From Bacteroidetes bacterium CG18_big_fil_WC_8_21_14_2_50_41_14 (GTDB lineage Bacteria > Bacteroidota > Bacteroidia > Bacteroidales > F082), in NCBI GenBank assembly GCA_002771745.1, contig PCUL01000066.1, forward strand, positions 22,026 through 83,740: 61,715 bases of DNA, in the 5' to 3' direction. This document shows positions 19,547 to 27,976 of this stretch, one piece after another. Position numbers and translations under genes: made by a program. Position 1 is the first letter of the stretch. Every line of letters starts with the position of its first letter. Below the pieces are notes generated by a model. The model worked only from the letters and a program-made list of their open reading frames with translations, did no database searches and had not been told where the DNA came from.

Positions 19547-21100
19547 ATGAGAATGGTTTTGTCAATATTACTCGTGTGTATTTCACTACATGTTTCATCT
19601 CAGGAAGTTAAGTCGGTACGCCTTGAAATACCTGCTGATGCAGATGCGGATAGTTATCATTTGGAACCCATCGGACAACATGGTGCACTCATTTTTTATG
19701 CCAGCGGTGAAGTTAGCAAAGAGGGTGAACGGAATTGGTATTTTGGTCTTTTTGATGATTTGCTCAACCAACAATGGCTCAAATTTGTTGCCATAAACGA
19801 TCATGTGGAATTTGTTCATTCCAGGGTGAATGGCAAAAGAATTCATTTGTTATTCAGGAATACAGGAAAGTCGAAGAAAGATTTTGACTTCTACGAGATT
19901 GTAACCTATGACTCAAAAACACAGGCGTTCACCTTGATTTCGGGAACCATTCCCGAAAAGGCCAAAATTGCTGGTTTTGATGTGATTGACAACACCGCCT
20001 GCATCGCCTTAAACCTACACAAGAATGCCTCCGATTTGGTAATGGTGAGTTTGATAGATGGGGAGGTAGTGCCTGTTCACCTGTTCGAAGATGCCCCGAG
20101 TTCTATTATCCAGTTGGCGATTGACAAGGAAGAAGACCAGTTTATTGTTTCCACAAAAGTGGTTAGCAATGGCCGTTACCTGAATGATGTGTTGAGGTTC
20201 TACACACCAAAGGGAATCCTGTTAAAAGAACTTACCGTTGAGAATCCGGAAAGCATGAAGATGTTGCGCGATTTCATATTTTTCCCAAAAAAAGGTGGTG
20301 AGTTGGTTGTGCTGGGTACCTATGATTTAATTACCGGACGGATGGCTTCGCTTAAAGATTTGGAAGCCACAGAGGAAGCAAAAAGTGCGGGTTACTTTTT
20401 TCTGAAATTTAAGGACGATAAACAAGCATCCCTTCACTTTTATGACTTTATGACATTTACAAATATCCAGGGCACCATGCAAGCACGTGAAATTGTAAAT
20501 GCGCGCGTGGTAAACGATTCAACCGGTGAAAAAGAGAAACTCAAAGTGCTGACAGCTTATTTTCATCTTACTCAGCCGGTTGCCATGATGTCAGGTGGAG
20601 AGTATATCCTTTCAACCGAAGTGTATAAACCACAATATCAAATAGAAACCAGAATGGAATATGATTACTATGGACGCCCTTATCCGCGTACTTATTCTGT
20701 TTTTACTGGGTATCAATATTATGATGTACTGGTGGCTTCTTTTTCTGAGGAAGGCAAATTGATTTGGGATAATGAGTTTGTAATCAATAATGTGCTGACA
20801 TACAAATTGAGAAGGCATTCAATTTTAGTACCCGATGGCCCTTTGCTTACCATTGGTTATGTAAATGAAGGGAAACTTTTTTCAAAAACCATACAAGGCT
20901 CTACCAATGTGAGTGCCGATAGCAGCCCGATTGCTGCCTCATTTGTACGTGACAGGATAACTAAAGACGAAGATAATTTCATCATCCCCTGGTTTGGGCA
21001 GTACTATTTAATCTATGGTGAACAAACCATTCGGAATCGGTCACTAAACAATCAGGATATGAGGACGGTATTTTATGTTAATAAAGTGGCTTTTCATTAA
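19547..21100 (+). CDS. Exported protein of unknown function
   Basis: 517 residues from the ATG at 19547. An in-frame TTG at 19475 would add 24 residues, but the ATG start yields a clean signal peptide (MRMVLSILLVCISLHVSSQ), whereas the extension would bury it, and a promoter-like TACTTTTA (19501-19508) lies inside the extension. The mature protein is beta-rich, without Cys-based lipobox, transmembrane helix or sorting domain, so it is probably periplasmic. Segments such as YPRTYSVFTGYQYYDV are distinctive but match no family I know. The next gene starts 15 bases downstream, suggesting cotranscription. Confidence 0.75.
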   Translation: MRMVLSILLVCISLHVSSQEVKSVRLEIPADADADSYHLEPIGQHGALIFYASGEVSKEGERNWYFGLFDDLLNQQWLKFVAINDHVEFVHSRVNGKRIHLLFRNTGKSKKDFDFYEIVTYDSKTQAFTLISGTIPEKAKIAGFDVIDNTACIALNLHKNASDLVMVSLIDGEVVPVHLFEDAPSSIIQLAIDKEEDQFIVSTKVVSNGRYLNDVLRFYTPKGILLKELTVENPESMKMLRDFIFFPKKGGELVVLGTYDLITGRMASLKDLEATEEAKSAGYFFLKFKDDKQASLHFYDFMTFTNIQGTMQAREIVNARVVNDSTGEKEKLKVLTAYFHLTQPVAMMSGGEYILSTEVYKPQYQIETRMEYDYYGRPYPRTYSVFTGYQYYDVLVASFSEEGKLIWDNEFVINNVLTYKLRRHSILVPDGPLLTIGYVNEGKLFSKTIQGSTNVSADSSPIAASFVRDRITKDEDNFIIPWFGQYYLIYGEQTIRNRSLNNQDMRTVFYVNKVAFH

Positions 21101-21115
21101 AAAGAAATTTGTTCC

Positions 21116-21910
21116 ATGATAAAATTGATATTTCTGGCACGGCGCTACTTAAGTTACCTCTTCACTTCAAAAACCCGGTATACCATCCATTCGCCTTTTG
21201 TATATCAATTGGTTCAAGAGGTGCTTCGCGATCCCACTCAATATCAGGATTACCAGGTTCTTGATTCGGTACGAAAAAGCCTTTTAGAGAATACCAATCT
21301 GATTGAGACCGTTGATTTCGGAACCGGAGCCGGCGAGAAGAAATACTCAACTTCGGTTCACCCGGTTGGGAAATTGGTAAAACTCCGTAGTCACCGAAAA
21401 CAGCAACTCGAAATGTTATATCGCCTGGTAAGGCATTTTAAACCACGCACATTGCTGGAGTTTGGTACCGCGGCAGGGGTAAGCGGATCCTATTTAAAAA
21501 TGGCCCATCCGGGTTCCAGGATGATCACCATGGAGGGATGCTCTGGATTGGCTGCCGTGGCTGAAACCGTTTTTGGTGATTTAAAGCTGTCGGGCATTCA
21601 GGTATTGGTTGGCGATTTTGATGCATTGCTCCCATCGGTTTTGCAGCAACTCGATCAGCTTGATTTTGTTTTCTTTGATGGGAATCACCGTAAAGAACCA
21701 ACTTTAAGTTATTTTTATCGTTGTTTGCCTCTTTCCAATGAATTATCGGTATTTATTTTTGATGATATCCACTGGTCGCCAGGAATGGAAGCCGCCTGGA
21801 AGGAGATTAAAAAAGAGGATGCGGTTTCACTCACCATCGATTTGTTTTGGTTTGGCATGGTATTTTTTAGAAAAGGGATTCAAAAACAGGACTTCATAAT
21901 TCGGTATTAA
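21116..21910 (+). CDS. Class I SAM-dependent methyltransferase-like protein
   Basis: 264 residues. The Rossmann motif I is LLEFGTAAGVSGSYL (about 115-129), then MITMEG (motif II acidic end) and LDFVFFDGNH, a motif IV-like strand followed by His, as in the Methyltransf_24 / O-methyltransferase families. FDDIHWSPGM follows. The N-terminal 100 residues are basic and may contact membrane or substrate (TIHSPFVYQLV). The substrate is unknown. It lies 15 bases after the preceding exported protein gene and may share its transcript. Confidence 0.8.
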   Translation: MIKLIFLARRYLSYLFTSKTRYTIHSPFVYQLVQEVLRDPTQYQDYQVLDSVRKSLLENTNLIETVDFGTGAGEKKYSTSVHPVGKLVKLRSHRKQQLEMLYRLVRHFKPRTLLEFGTAAGVSGSYLKMAHPGSRMITMEGCSGLAAVAETVFGDLKLSGIQVLVGDFDALLPSVLQQLDQLDFVFFDGNHRKEPTLSYFYRCLPLSNELSVFIFDDIHWSPGMEAAWKEIKKEDAVSLTIDLFWFGMVFFRKGIQKQDFIIRY

Positions 21911-21912
21911 TT

Positions 21913-21944
21913 GTTGGGTACAATCAGGTAAATGAGTAGTTTTG
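21913..21944 (+). promoter_or_regulatory. Candidate promoter for the ABC ATPase gene
   Basis: TAGTTTTG (21937-21944) fits TAnnTTTG, with GTTG at 21913-21916 as a -33 candidate 20 bases upstream. The ATG at 21964 follows 19 bases later. Confidence 0.5.
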
Positions 21945-21963
21945 GCACTCTGGTATTAGATGA

Positions 21964-22704
21964 ATGTATATGAAAAAGGAAATCATCAATTTAAAACAGG
22001 TTTGTAGGTACTATCAGGTAGGAACAGAAACCGTTAAGGCTTTGCGCAATATCGACTTATCAATTTATCAAAATGAGTTTGTCGCTTTAATGGGTCCATC
22101 GGGATCGGGTAAATCAACCATGATGAATTTATTGGGATGTTTGGATACCTCCACTTCGGGAAGTTATTTTCTGAATGGTGTAGATGTAAGTAAGATGACG
22201 GACAACGAATTGGCCGATGTAAGGAACAAGGAAATCGGGTTTATTTTTCAGACCTTTAATTTGCTTCCCCGATCCACGGCCCTCGAAAATGTGATGCTGC
22301 CGTTAATTTATGCGGGTAAAAACAAACATCAACGCTTGCAAATGGCGGAACTGGCATTAAATCAGGTGCAGCTTTCAGATAGGATGACCCACCGTCCCAA
22401 CGAATTGTCGGGTGGACAAAGGCAGCGGGTAGCCATCGCTCGTGCTCTGGTCAACAACCCGTCCATCGTGTTGGCTGACGAACCTACCGGTAACCTGGAT
22501 TCCAGAACCTCTATCGAAATCATGGGGTTGCTGGAAGAAATCCACCGATTGGGAAACACCATCATCGTGGTCACCCATGAGGAGGACATCGCCTTGCATG
22601 CGCATCGGATTATTCGCATGATTGATGGTGAAATTGCTTCGGATGTGCAGAATAAGCATATTAAAACGATTAAGGATTACCAATTGGTGGATGAGGTTGG
22701 ATGA
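21964..22704 (+). CDS. ABC transporter ATP-binding protein, MacB/LolD type
   Basis: 246-residue ATPase of the MacB/FtsE/LolD class (type VII ABC systems). Walker [10 protein letters not shown] is at 44-52, the Q-loop FQTFNLLP at about 95-102, the signature [15 protein letters not shown] at 148-162, Walker B IVLADEP at 168-174 and the switch VTHE near 200. These proteins power mechanotransmission by FtsX/MacB-like permeases for export of antibiotics, lipoproteins or peptides. No permease gene is adjacent, so its partner is elsewhere. An in-frame ATG six bases downstream (21970) is an equally plausible start. Confidence 0.92.
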   Translation: MYMKKEIINLKQVCRYYQVGTETVKALRNIDLSIYQNEFVALMGPSGSGKSTMMNLLGCLDTSTSGSYFLNGVDVSKMTDNELADVRNKEIGFIFQTFNLLPRSTALENVMLPLIYAGKNKHQRLQMAELALNQVQLSDRMTHRPNELSGGQRQRVAIARALVNNPSIVLADEPTGNLDSRTSIEIMGLLEEIHRLGNTIIVVTHEEDIALHAHRIIRMIDGEIASDVQNKHIKTIKDYQLVDEVG

Positions 22705-22732
22705 GGCTAATTTTTTTGTTAATTGAATAGGG

Positions 22733-23293
22733 ATGAGCAACAATTGGAAAATATATACAAAAACAGGGGATGCAGGGGAGACCTCGCTGATAGGGGGAAG
22801 CCGTGTAACGAAAGACAATTTGAGGATTGAATGTTATGGAACCGTTGATGAAGTGGTCTCGTGGATTGGTTTGATCCGCGACCAGGAGGCGGCATCATAC
22901 TGGATGTCGGTGTTGATCGAGATACAGGATCGGCTTTTCACTATCGAATCGCTTCTGGCACACGATGGAACCGATTTGACAAACCCCCTGCCTGTTTTAC
23001 ACGAAAAGGATGTGGTATTTCTTGAAAATCAGATTGATATAATGAATGAGGGATTGGCGGATTTAAGTTCGTTTATCCTTTCAGGTGGTCATACCGTGGT
23101 TTCCTATTGTCATATTGCCCGTACAGTTTGCCGACGTGCCGAACGCCTGGTGATCAAGCTGGCTCGCGTTGATTCGGTTGATCTGTTAAACATTAAATAC
23201 CTGAATCGGTTGTCCGATTATCTGTTTGTATTGTCGCGCAGGATTTCGCATGACGAGGGAGCCGTGGAAACCCTTTGGAAACCGAGATTTTAG
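22733..23293 (+). CDS. Cob(I)alamin adenosyltransferase, PduO type
   Basis: 186-residue enzyme that transfers the adenosyl group of ATP to cob(I)alamin, making adenosylcobalamin. The PduO-type signatures are IYTKTGDAGETSLIGG (7-22) with the ATP-binding Thr/Gly-rich loop, RIECYGTVDEV (31-41), CRRAERL (about 132-138) and YLNRLSDYLFVLSRR (about 161-175). The usual N-terminal form is RVEAYGTVDELNS; here the helix is EVVSWIG, a mild divergence. No cobalamin-dependent enzyme is in the window; methylmalonyl-CoA mutase is a typical client in this phylum and would link to the succinyl-CoA node encoded at both ends of the window (inference). Confidence 0.93.
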   Translation: MSNNWKIYTKTGDAGETSLIGGSRVTKDNLRIECYGTVDEVVSWIGLIRDQEAASYWMSVLIEIQDRLFTIESLLAHDGTDLTNPLPVLHEKDVVFLENQIDIMNEGLADLSSFILSGGHTVVSYCHIARTVCRRAERLVIKLARVDSVDLLNIKYLNRLSDYLFVLSRRISHDEGAVETLWKPRF

Positions 23294-23320
23294 CAAAAGA
23301 CAGCTGCCAAAAGAAAAAGG

Positions 23321-23350
23321 TTGGAATAGATAAAAAAAAAATTATTTTTG
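23321..23350 (+). promoter_or_regulatory. Candidate promoter for the DUF2795 gene
   Basis: TTGG (23321-23324) and TATTTTTG (23343-23350) form a -33/-7 pair with an 18-base spacer. GGGAAGAAG just before the ATG at 23379 may act as ribosome binding site. Confidence 0.6.
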
Positions 23351-23378
23351 CAAAAATATTAACTAAACCGGGAAGAAG

Positions 23379-23600
23379 ATGTATTGGACTTTAGAGTTGG
23401 CCTCAAAACTTGAGGATGCCCCTTGGCCAGCAACCAAAGAGGAGCTTGTTGAATGGGCCGTTCGCACAGGTGCGCCTAGTGAAGTGGTCGAAAATCTGAT
23501 AGAAATTGAGGATGAGGGTGAGGTGTACGACCGAATTGAAGATCTATGGCCTGACTATCCCACAAAAGAAGATTTCTTTTTTAATGAAGAAGAGTATTAA
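23379..23600 (+). CDS. DUF2795-type small acidic protein
   Basis: 73 residues, strongly acidic, beginning MYWTLELASKLEDAPWPATK. This start, with the segments KEELVEWAVRTGAPSEVVENL and DRIEDLWPDYPTKEDFFFNEEE, matches the small conserved DUF2795 proteins found widely in Bacteroidota as single genes. Their function is unknown. It has its own promoter candidate and a bidirectional terminator 3', so it is expressed independently. Confidence 0.88.
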   Translation: MYWTLELASKLEDAPWPATKEELVEWAVRTGAPSEVVENLIEIEDEGEVYDRIEDLWPDYPTKEDFFFNEEEY

Positions 23601-23611
23601 ACCGCAAGCAC

Positions 23612-23652
23612 TTAAAAAAAATAGAAAGCTGCCTCAAGGCAGCTTTTTCTAT
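23612..23652. terminator. Bidirectional terminator between convergent genes
   Basis: AGAAAGCTGCCT and AGGCAGCTTTTTCT form a stem of about 10 bp around a CA loop, flanked by an A run on the left and a T run on the right. It can therefore end both the DUF2795 transcript and the minus-strand biosynthetic cluster. Confidence 0.9.
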
Positions 23653-24719
23653 TTTCTTGAACACTGAAACAAGGTATGGCTAATGCCAATATCGTCAATA
23701 ATCCTGTCGATTTTCAACCCTGATTTTTCAACCAAAGCCATCATATCCCTTGAATGGTACATCTGGCTATTACCATTTGCCAGGGCTGTAAAATAAAGCG
23801 AGGTTCCATGCAGGCTGTAGGTAGATGCCTCGAATGCTTGCCGGTCCCAATAAGTTTCAAGTATAAACAACGATCCGTTTTCGTCAAGGGCATTGTAGGA
23901 GCGTTGGAGCAGGCTCAGGATTTCTTCCTGTGAAAAGCAATCCAGGAACTGGCTCATCCAAATGGCATCATATCCTGTTGGAAATGGGATGCCTCCATCC
24001 AGTAAGTTAAGCGCATGGGTTGAAATCCTGGACGAAAAACCGGCTTCCTCAATGTTCTTTGAGGCTTCGGCCACCTGACCTGGAAGATCAAGAATGGTAA
24101 GGAAAATATCCGGATTGTTCTGTGCGCAGAAGATTGAGAATTTACCTGTATTACCTCCCACATCCAGCATTTTTTTTGGATTTGCAGCAAAAATAGATGG
24201 CAGCACTTCAGGAAAGGCATAATCAGAATAAAAGTGGTCGAAAGCAAACCAGCTTTTGCGCACCTTTCTTGGCAATTCAGCCAGGGCTTCATATACTGTA
24301 TTCCAATCGCCAAACACCGACAAACCGGCTGGTTTGCCCTTTAAAATGGATTCCTGAAGCTGAAACATTCCCAAGTAGTTTACATCATTAACAAAATCCA
24401 TATTGACCCTCGAGAGCTCGTCCCTAAGTAAAAAGTAACCAGTTTTGGTGAGGGTGAATTGATCTTCCACTACCTGTACCATTTCAAGGCTTAACCCGGC
24501 TTCGAGCAGCACTTTTACCCCGTAAACCGACAACCCGAGTTCCTTCGCTATCTCCTCTGTCGTTGCTCCTGACCGACGGTTTTTAAGCAGGTATTCTAAT
24601 ATTCCGAAATCGCGTAATGCTTTCGCCGCCTGAAACATAATGGGACCAAATGCAATCTTCTGCGCATCGAACTTGGCTTGTAAAGCGGTTTTATTGTCGT
24701 TGCCGAAAGTTATTTTCAT
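23649..24719 (-). CDS. O-methyltransferase with N-terminal dimerisation/winged-helix domain
   Basis: 356 residues built like plant and bacterial family-2 O-methyltransferases. An N-terminal winged-helix dimerisation domain (about 20-100; ATTEEIAKELGLSVYGV) is followed by the SAM-binding domain with motif I KMLDVGGNTGKF (183-194), LDLPGQV (210-216) and a C-terminal ETYWDR segment. Members methylate phenolic hydroxyls or act in polyketide pathways. It is the last gene of the tyrosine-ammonia-lyase/ketosynthase cluster, 10 bases after the acyltransferase. The obvious candidate substrate is a phenolic aryl head group derived from tyrosine (inference). Confidence 0.85.
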   Translation of the reverse strand: MKITFGNDNKTALQAKFDAQKIAFGPIMFQAAKALRDFGILEYLLKNRRSGATTEEIAKELGLSVYGVKVLLEAGLSLEMVQVVEDQFTLTKTGYFLLRDELSRVNMDFVNDVNYLGMFQLQESILKGKPAGLSVFGDWNTVYEALAELPRKVRKSWFAFDHFYSDYAFPEVLPSIFAANPKKMLDVGGNTGKFSIFCAQNNPDIFLTILDLPGQVAEASKNIEEAGFSSRISTHALNLLDGGIPFPTGYDAIWMSQFLDCFSQEEILSLLQRSYNALDENGSLFILETYWDRQAFEASTYSLHGTSLYFTALANGNSQMYHSRDMMALVEKSGLKIDRIIDDIGISHTLFQCSRK

Positions 24720-24729
24720 GATGCAAAGT

Positions 24730-25614
24730 TTATTTCCAAAAGTAATAGTAATTAAACCATTGTTCAGGGTGTTGACGGATGGTTTGTGTTAAAAATAATA
24801 TGTAATCGCTAAGTGCGGAATTTAACGAAAGTTCAAATAATGCCCTTTGGGATGGATAGGTTTTGGGGGATGAGGCAAAGAAATGATAATGGGTTTTTGG
24901 CTTTCTGATGGCAGAGATAAACGTCATGGGTTTGTTGTACTTGATGGCCAGACTGAAAGGCCCGGCAGGAAAGTCGGCTTCGTAACCCATCAAGTTCATG
25001 GTAATGGTTTTCGATCCCGGCAAAAAACGATCGCCATGGATGGCAATCAGTTCATTCTTTTCCAATGCTTCACGGATGGCAAACAGATGCGACAGATCTT
25101 CTTTTATGGGAATAATGTGCATCGATTTTTCCGTCATCACTTCATCCAGCATGGTTTTTATTTTCTCATGTTCCGATTCCAGCATCACAATATGCACCTT
25201 GGTTTTGATCCGCTTGAGAAGATGTCCTGCGATTTCCCAGTTTCCCATGTGCGATCCGATAATAAACCCTCCTTTTTCGGCGGCCATCTGATGCAGGAAT
25301 TCCTCTCCTTCAAATTCAAATGTAAACCGTGAGTTTAGTCCCGCCATCAACGCTACTTTGTCGATCAGCACCTGACCAAAAACATAGTTGTTTTTAAATA
25401 AATAGAAAAAGCTTTTTAATGGATTAAATCCCAAAATACGATGAAAATAAAAGTACATCGGTTTTCGGGCTTTAGGTGCAAACAGTACAAAATACGGAGC
25501 CACGAAGAGAAGTAAACCGTATGCTGCTTTTAGACCAAAATGTTTCAGTAAATAAACAAAGACGCCATTACCTGCCGCCCCACCACGGGTTTTGCCTTCC
25601 CATTGAACGGTCAT
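24730..25614 (-). CDS. LpxL/HtrB-type acyltransferase of the cluster
   Basis: 294-residue lysophospholipid acyltransferase-fold protein. It has an N-terminal hydrophobic segment (about 29-46) and the catalytic HX4E motif in GSHMGNWEIAG (His122, Glu127), then HGDRFLPGSK, as in lipid A late acyltransferases. Such genes recur in flexirubin and aryl-polyene clusters, where they are thought to attach the chain to a lipid or to cell-envelope material; they are distinct from housekeeping LpxL. The stop of the acyl carrier protein gene and this ATG share one base (TAATG), so the two are translationally coupled. The acceptor is unknown. Confidence 0.88.
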   Translation of the reverse strand: MTVQWEGKTRGGAAGNGVFVYLLKHFGLKAAYGLLLFVAPYFVLFAPKARKPMYFYFHRILGFNPLKSFFYLFKNNYVFGQVLIDKVALMAGLNSRFTFEFEGEEFLHQMAAEKGGFIIGSHMGNWEIAGHLLKRIKTKVHIVMLESEHEKIKTMLDEVMTEKSMHIIPIKEDLSHLFAIREALEKNELIAIHGDRFLPGSKTITMNLMGYEADFPAGPFSLAIKYNKPMTFISAIRKPKTHYHFFASSPKTYPSQRALFELSLNSALSDYILFLTQTIRQHPEQWFNYYYFWK

Positions 25615-25865
25615 TAGTTCTCTTGGTAATCGATAACAAATTGATAAAGATCACGCAGGGTAATGATTTTCCCCAAATGTTCACTAGATACTTTAACGCC
25701 AAAGTTGTTTTCCAAAATAACGGCAATATCAACAAAATCAAGACTTTCGATGTCTAAATCGTCTTTAAGAGATGCATTCTGAACAAGCTGATGTTGCTCA
25801 AGCTCAAACTCTTCGATTAAAAAAGTATTTATTTTAAGTATGGTTTCTTCTCTGTCTACCATCAT
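25614..25865 (-). CDS. Acyl carrier protein of the cluster
   Basis: 83-residue acyl carrier protein. The phosphopantetheine serine is Ser41 in DDLDIESLDFVDI; the residue before it is Glu rather than the usual Asp of DSL. It is clearly not the housekeeping AcpP, whose sequence is far more conserved. It would carry the growing chain for the neighbouring ketosynthase and ketoreductase. Two adjacent ATGs (25865, 25862) are possible starts. It overlaps the acyltransferase gene by one base and is 95 bases downstream of the ketosynthase gene, where a candidate internal promoter lies. Confidence 0.92.
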   Translation of the reverse strand: MMVDREETILKINTFLIEEFELEQHQLVQNASLKDDLDIESLDFVDIAVILENNFGVKVSSEHLGKIITLRDLYQFVIDYQEN

Positions 25866-25887
25866 ACGGATTTCAAGTTTTAGATGG

Positions 25888-25895
25888 CAAAAATA
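25888..25895 (-). promoter_or_regulatory. Candidate internal promoter -7 box before the ACP gene
   Basis: On the minus strand TATTTTTG matches TAnnTTTG, 22 bases before the ACP start. No good -33 element is visible. If used, it would let ACP, acyltransferase and methyltransferase be made independently of the upstream half of the cluster. Confidence 0.35.
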
Positions 25896-25960
25896 ACATA
25901 ATCTGGTTTCATTCTCATCAATCTTTGCTTATTATTCCACAATAAAACTGATATTTTTTT

Positions 25961-27178
25961 CTATAGCTTCCTAACAATCAAGGTGGAGTTGGTCCCGCCA
26001 AATCCAAATGAGTTCGACAAGATGGTATTTATTTTTTGTTCCTTGGTTTGGCTGATGATATTCAGTTTGGCAGAATATTCATCCGGGTTTTCAAAATTCA
26101 GGTTGGGTGCAATAAACGAATTGTGGGCCATAATCAGCGAATAAATAACTTCGCTGGCTCCTCCCATCCACATTTCGTGGCCGGTCATTCCTTTGGTGGA
26201 ACTAACAGGAACCCTTCCCTGGTCGAAGATTTTAAAAATGGCACAAGCTTCATTTTGGTCGCCAACCGGAGTTGAGGTGGCATGTGCATTCAGATAATCA
26301 ATGTCGATGGGTTTAAGTCGCGCATCGTCCAGGGCGCGTTGGAGCGACTTGACCGGCCCTTCTACATTGGGTACTGAAATATGATCGCCATTGGACGAGA
26401 ATCCGTAACCCAGAACCTCGCCGAATATGGTCGCTCCGCGTTTGATGGCATTGTCGTATGATTCGAGTATGAGGGTGGCACCTCCACCACTTGGTACAAG
26501 CCCATCCCGGTCGCGGTCGAAAGGGCGGGAGGCCTTGGTAGGATCTCCCTGCCGGGCAGAAAATGCATTCAACGCGTCAAAACTCCCCATGGAGATTGGG
26601 TTTATTTCCTGAGCTCCTCCACAAATGATGGTATCCTGCAATCCATTTTTGATCATGAAGTAGGCCATCCCAATAGCATGTGAACCACTGGCACAGGCTC
26701 CGCTGATGGTAAAATTGATGCCTTTAAGTTTGAGGATGACCGATAAGTTCATGCTAACGGTCGAATTCATCGACTGGAAGATTGACCCTGAACCAATCAA
26801 CATGGTATTTTTCTTTTCCCGCAGCAAATCGGCAGCTTCTACTACGGCAGTCGAACTGCTGTCGTTGCCATAGAGTATACCGATTTCATGGCTGTTCAGG
26901 TAGTCTTCGTCAATTTTAGCATTCTCAAGGGCTTCCATGGTAGCGATATAGGCATATTCACCTTGTTCCGGAAGGCCAACCCGCATCCTGCGTGGCAATA
27001 TGCCTTTTAGTAAAGGGCGTTCGATAAACCCGGTAAGAGCTGACCTAAACCCCAATTTTATACGTTCAGGATCTACCATGATGCCTGATTTCCCATTATA
27101 AAGCGAAAGTTTAACTTCCTCCAGGTTTTTACCAATGGTTGAATAAATACCCATTCCTGTGATGACGACTCTTTTCAT
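25961..27178 (-). CDS. Beta-ketoacyl-ACP synthase (FabF-like) of the cluster
   Basis: 405-residue condensing enzyme. The catalytic triad is intact: Cys162 in GACASGSH, His299 in NAHATSTPVGD and His334 in KGMTGHEMWMGGASE. The housekeeping form KSMTGHLLGAAG is changed to KGMTGHEMWMGGASE, as in ketosynthases of aryl-polyene/flexirubin type. It would extend an ACP-bound aryl or acyl starter with malonyl units. Only one ketosynthase is present; the chain-length-factor partner normally found in such clusters is missing here. It lies 54 bases downstream of the ketoreductase gene. Confidence 0.92.
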   Translation of the reverse strand: MKRVVITGMGIYSTIGKNLEEVKLSLYNGKSGIMVDPERIKLGFRSALTGFIERPLLKGILPRRMRVGLPEQGEYAYIATMEALENAKIDEDYLNSHEIGILYGNDSSSTAVVEAADLLREKKNTMLIGSGSIFQSMNSTVSMNLSVILKLKGINFTISGACASGSHAIGMAYFMIKNGLQDTIICGGAQEINPISMGSFDALNAFSARQGDPTKASRPFDRDRDGLVPSGGGATLILESYDNAIKRGATIFGEVLGYGFSSNGDHISVPNVEGPVKSLQRALDDARLKPIDIDYLNAHATSTPVGDQNEACAIFKIFDQGRVPVSSTKGMTGHEMWMGGASEVIYSLIMAHNSFIAPNLNFENPDEYSAKLNIISQTKEQKINTILSNSFGFGGTNSTLIVRKL

Positions 27179-27232
27179 GGCATTAATTGGTGTAAATTGC
27201 TCTTTTCAATTGATTTAGTTACCTGTTTAAAA

Positions 27233-27976
27233 TTAAGTATAAAGACCTCCATTGATATTAATTACTTCCCCGGTGATGTATGAAGCACCTTCGCTGGCCA
27301 GAAATGCAACTACCGAGGCAACTTCTTCCGGTTTACCAAACCGGTTGGCCGGAATCAGGTTTTTTAGCTGCGACTCATCGAGATTTTTAATCATCTCAGT
27401 TTTGATGTACCCGGGTGCCACCGCGTTTACGGTCACATTCTTTTTCGCCACTTCCTGTGCAAGCGCTTTCGTAGCACCTATCACACCTGCCTTTGCCGCA
27501 CTATAGTTGGTTTGTCCGGGTAATCCCTTGATTCCGGAGAGGGATACCACATTGATAATCCTGCCCCATTTTTTTAATATCATTTCCTTTATCAAGCTGC
27601 TGGTTACATGGAAGAAGCTGTTCAGGTTGGTATCGATCACCGAATGCCAATCGGCAGGTTCCATCCAAACCATCAGGGCATCCTGCCTGATTCCTGCATT
27701 GTTCACCAATACGGCAATATAGCTATTTTCATCGTGATTATCCCTCCATGTTTTTATTGCCAACGATACTTCTTCCGGTTTACATACGTCAAATTGTATG
27801 GTCTCGGCCAAACCTCCCGTTTCAGTGATGTGGTTGACCACGTTCAATGCTTCCTCCTTATTGCGGTGATAATGAACAAGCACGTGGTATCTATCCATGG
27901 CAAGTTGTTTGCAAATGGCACTTCCAATTCCTCCTGATCCTCCGGTCACTAATGCAAATTTAATTTGGTTACTCAT
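27233..27976 (-). CDS. 3-oxoacyl-ACP reductase (FabG-like) of the cluster
   Basis: 247-residue short-chain dehydrogenase/reductase. The NAD(P) motif TGGSGGIG is at 11-18, NNAG at 92-95, and the catalytic Ser145, Tyr158 and Lys162 are in INVVSLSG and NYSAAKAG. It reduces the beta-keto group made by the ketosynthase. Its ATG overlaps the stop of the tyrosine ammonia-lyase gene by four bases (ATGA), so the two are translationally coupled. No dehydratase accompanies it. Confidence 0.93.
   Translation of the reverse strand: MSNQIKFALVTGGSGGIGSAICKQLAMDRYHVLVHYHRNKEEALNVVNHITETGGLAETIQFDVCKPEEVSLAIKTWRDNHDENSYIAVLVNNAGIRQDALMVWMEPADWHSVIDTNLNSFFHVTSSLIKEMILKKWGRIINVVSLSGIKGLPGQTNYSAAKAGVIGATKALAQEVAKKNVTVNAVAPGYIKTEMIKNLDESQLKNLIPANRFGKPEEVASVVAFLASEGASYITGEVININGGLYT

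Noticed and set aside
22375-22818. 147-codon minus-strand frame over the ABC ATPase and adenosyltransferase genes
   Set aside because: It is antisense to the Walker B region of an evident ATPase and crosses two real genes; a shadow frame.
24730-25614. Calling the acyltransferase lpxL of lipid A synthesis
   Set aside because: It has the LpxL fold and HX4E motif, but is translationally coupled to a cluster-specific ACP, so a pathway-specific role is more likely.
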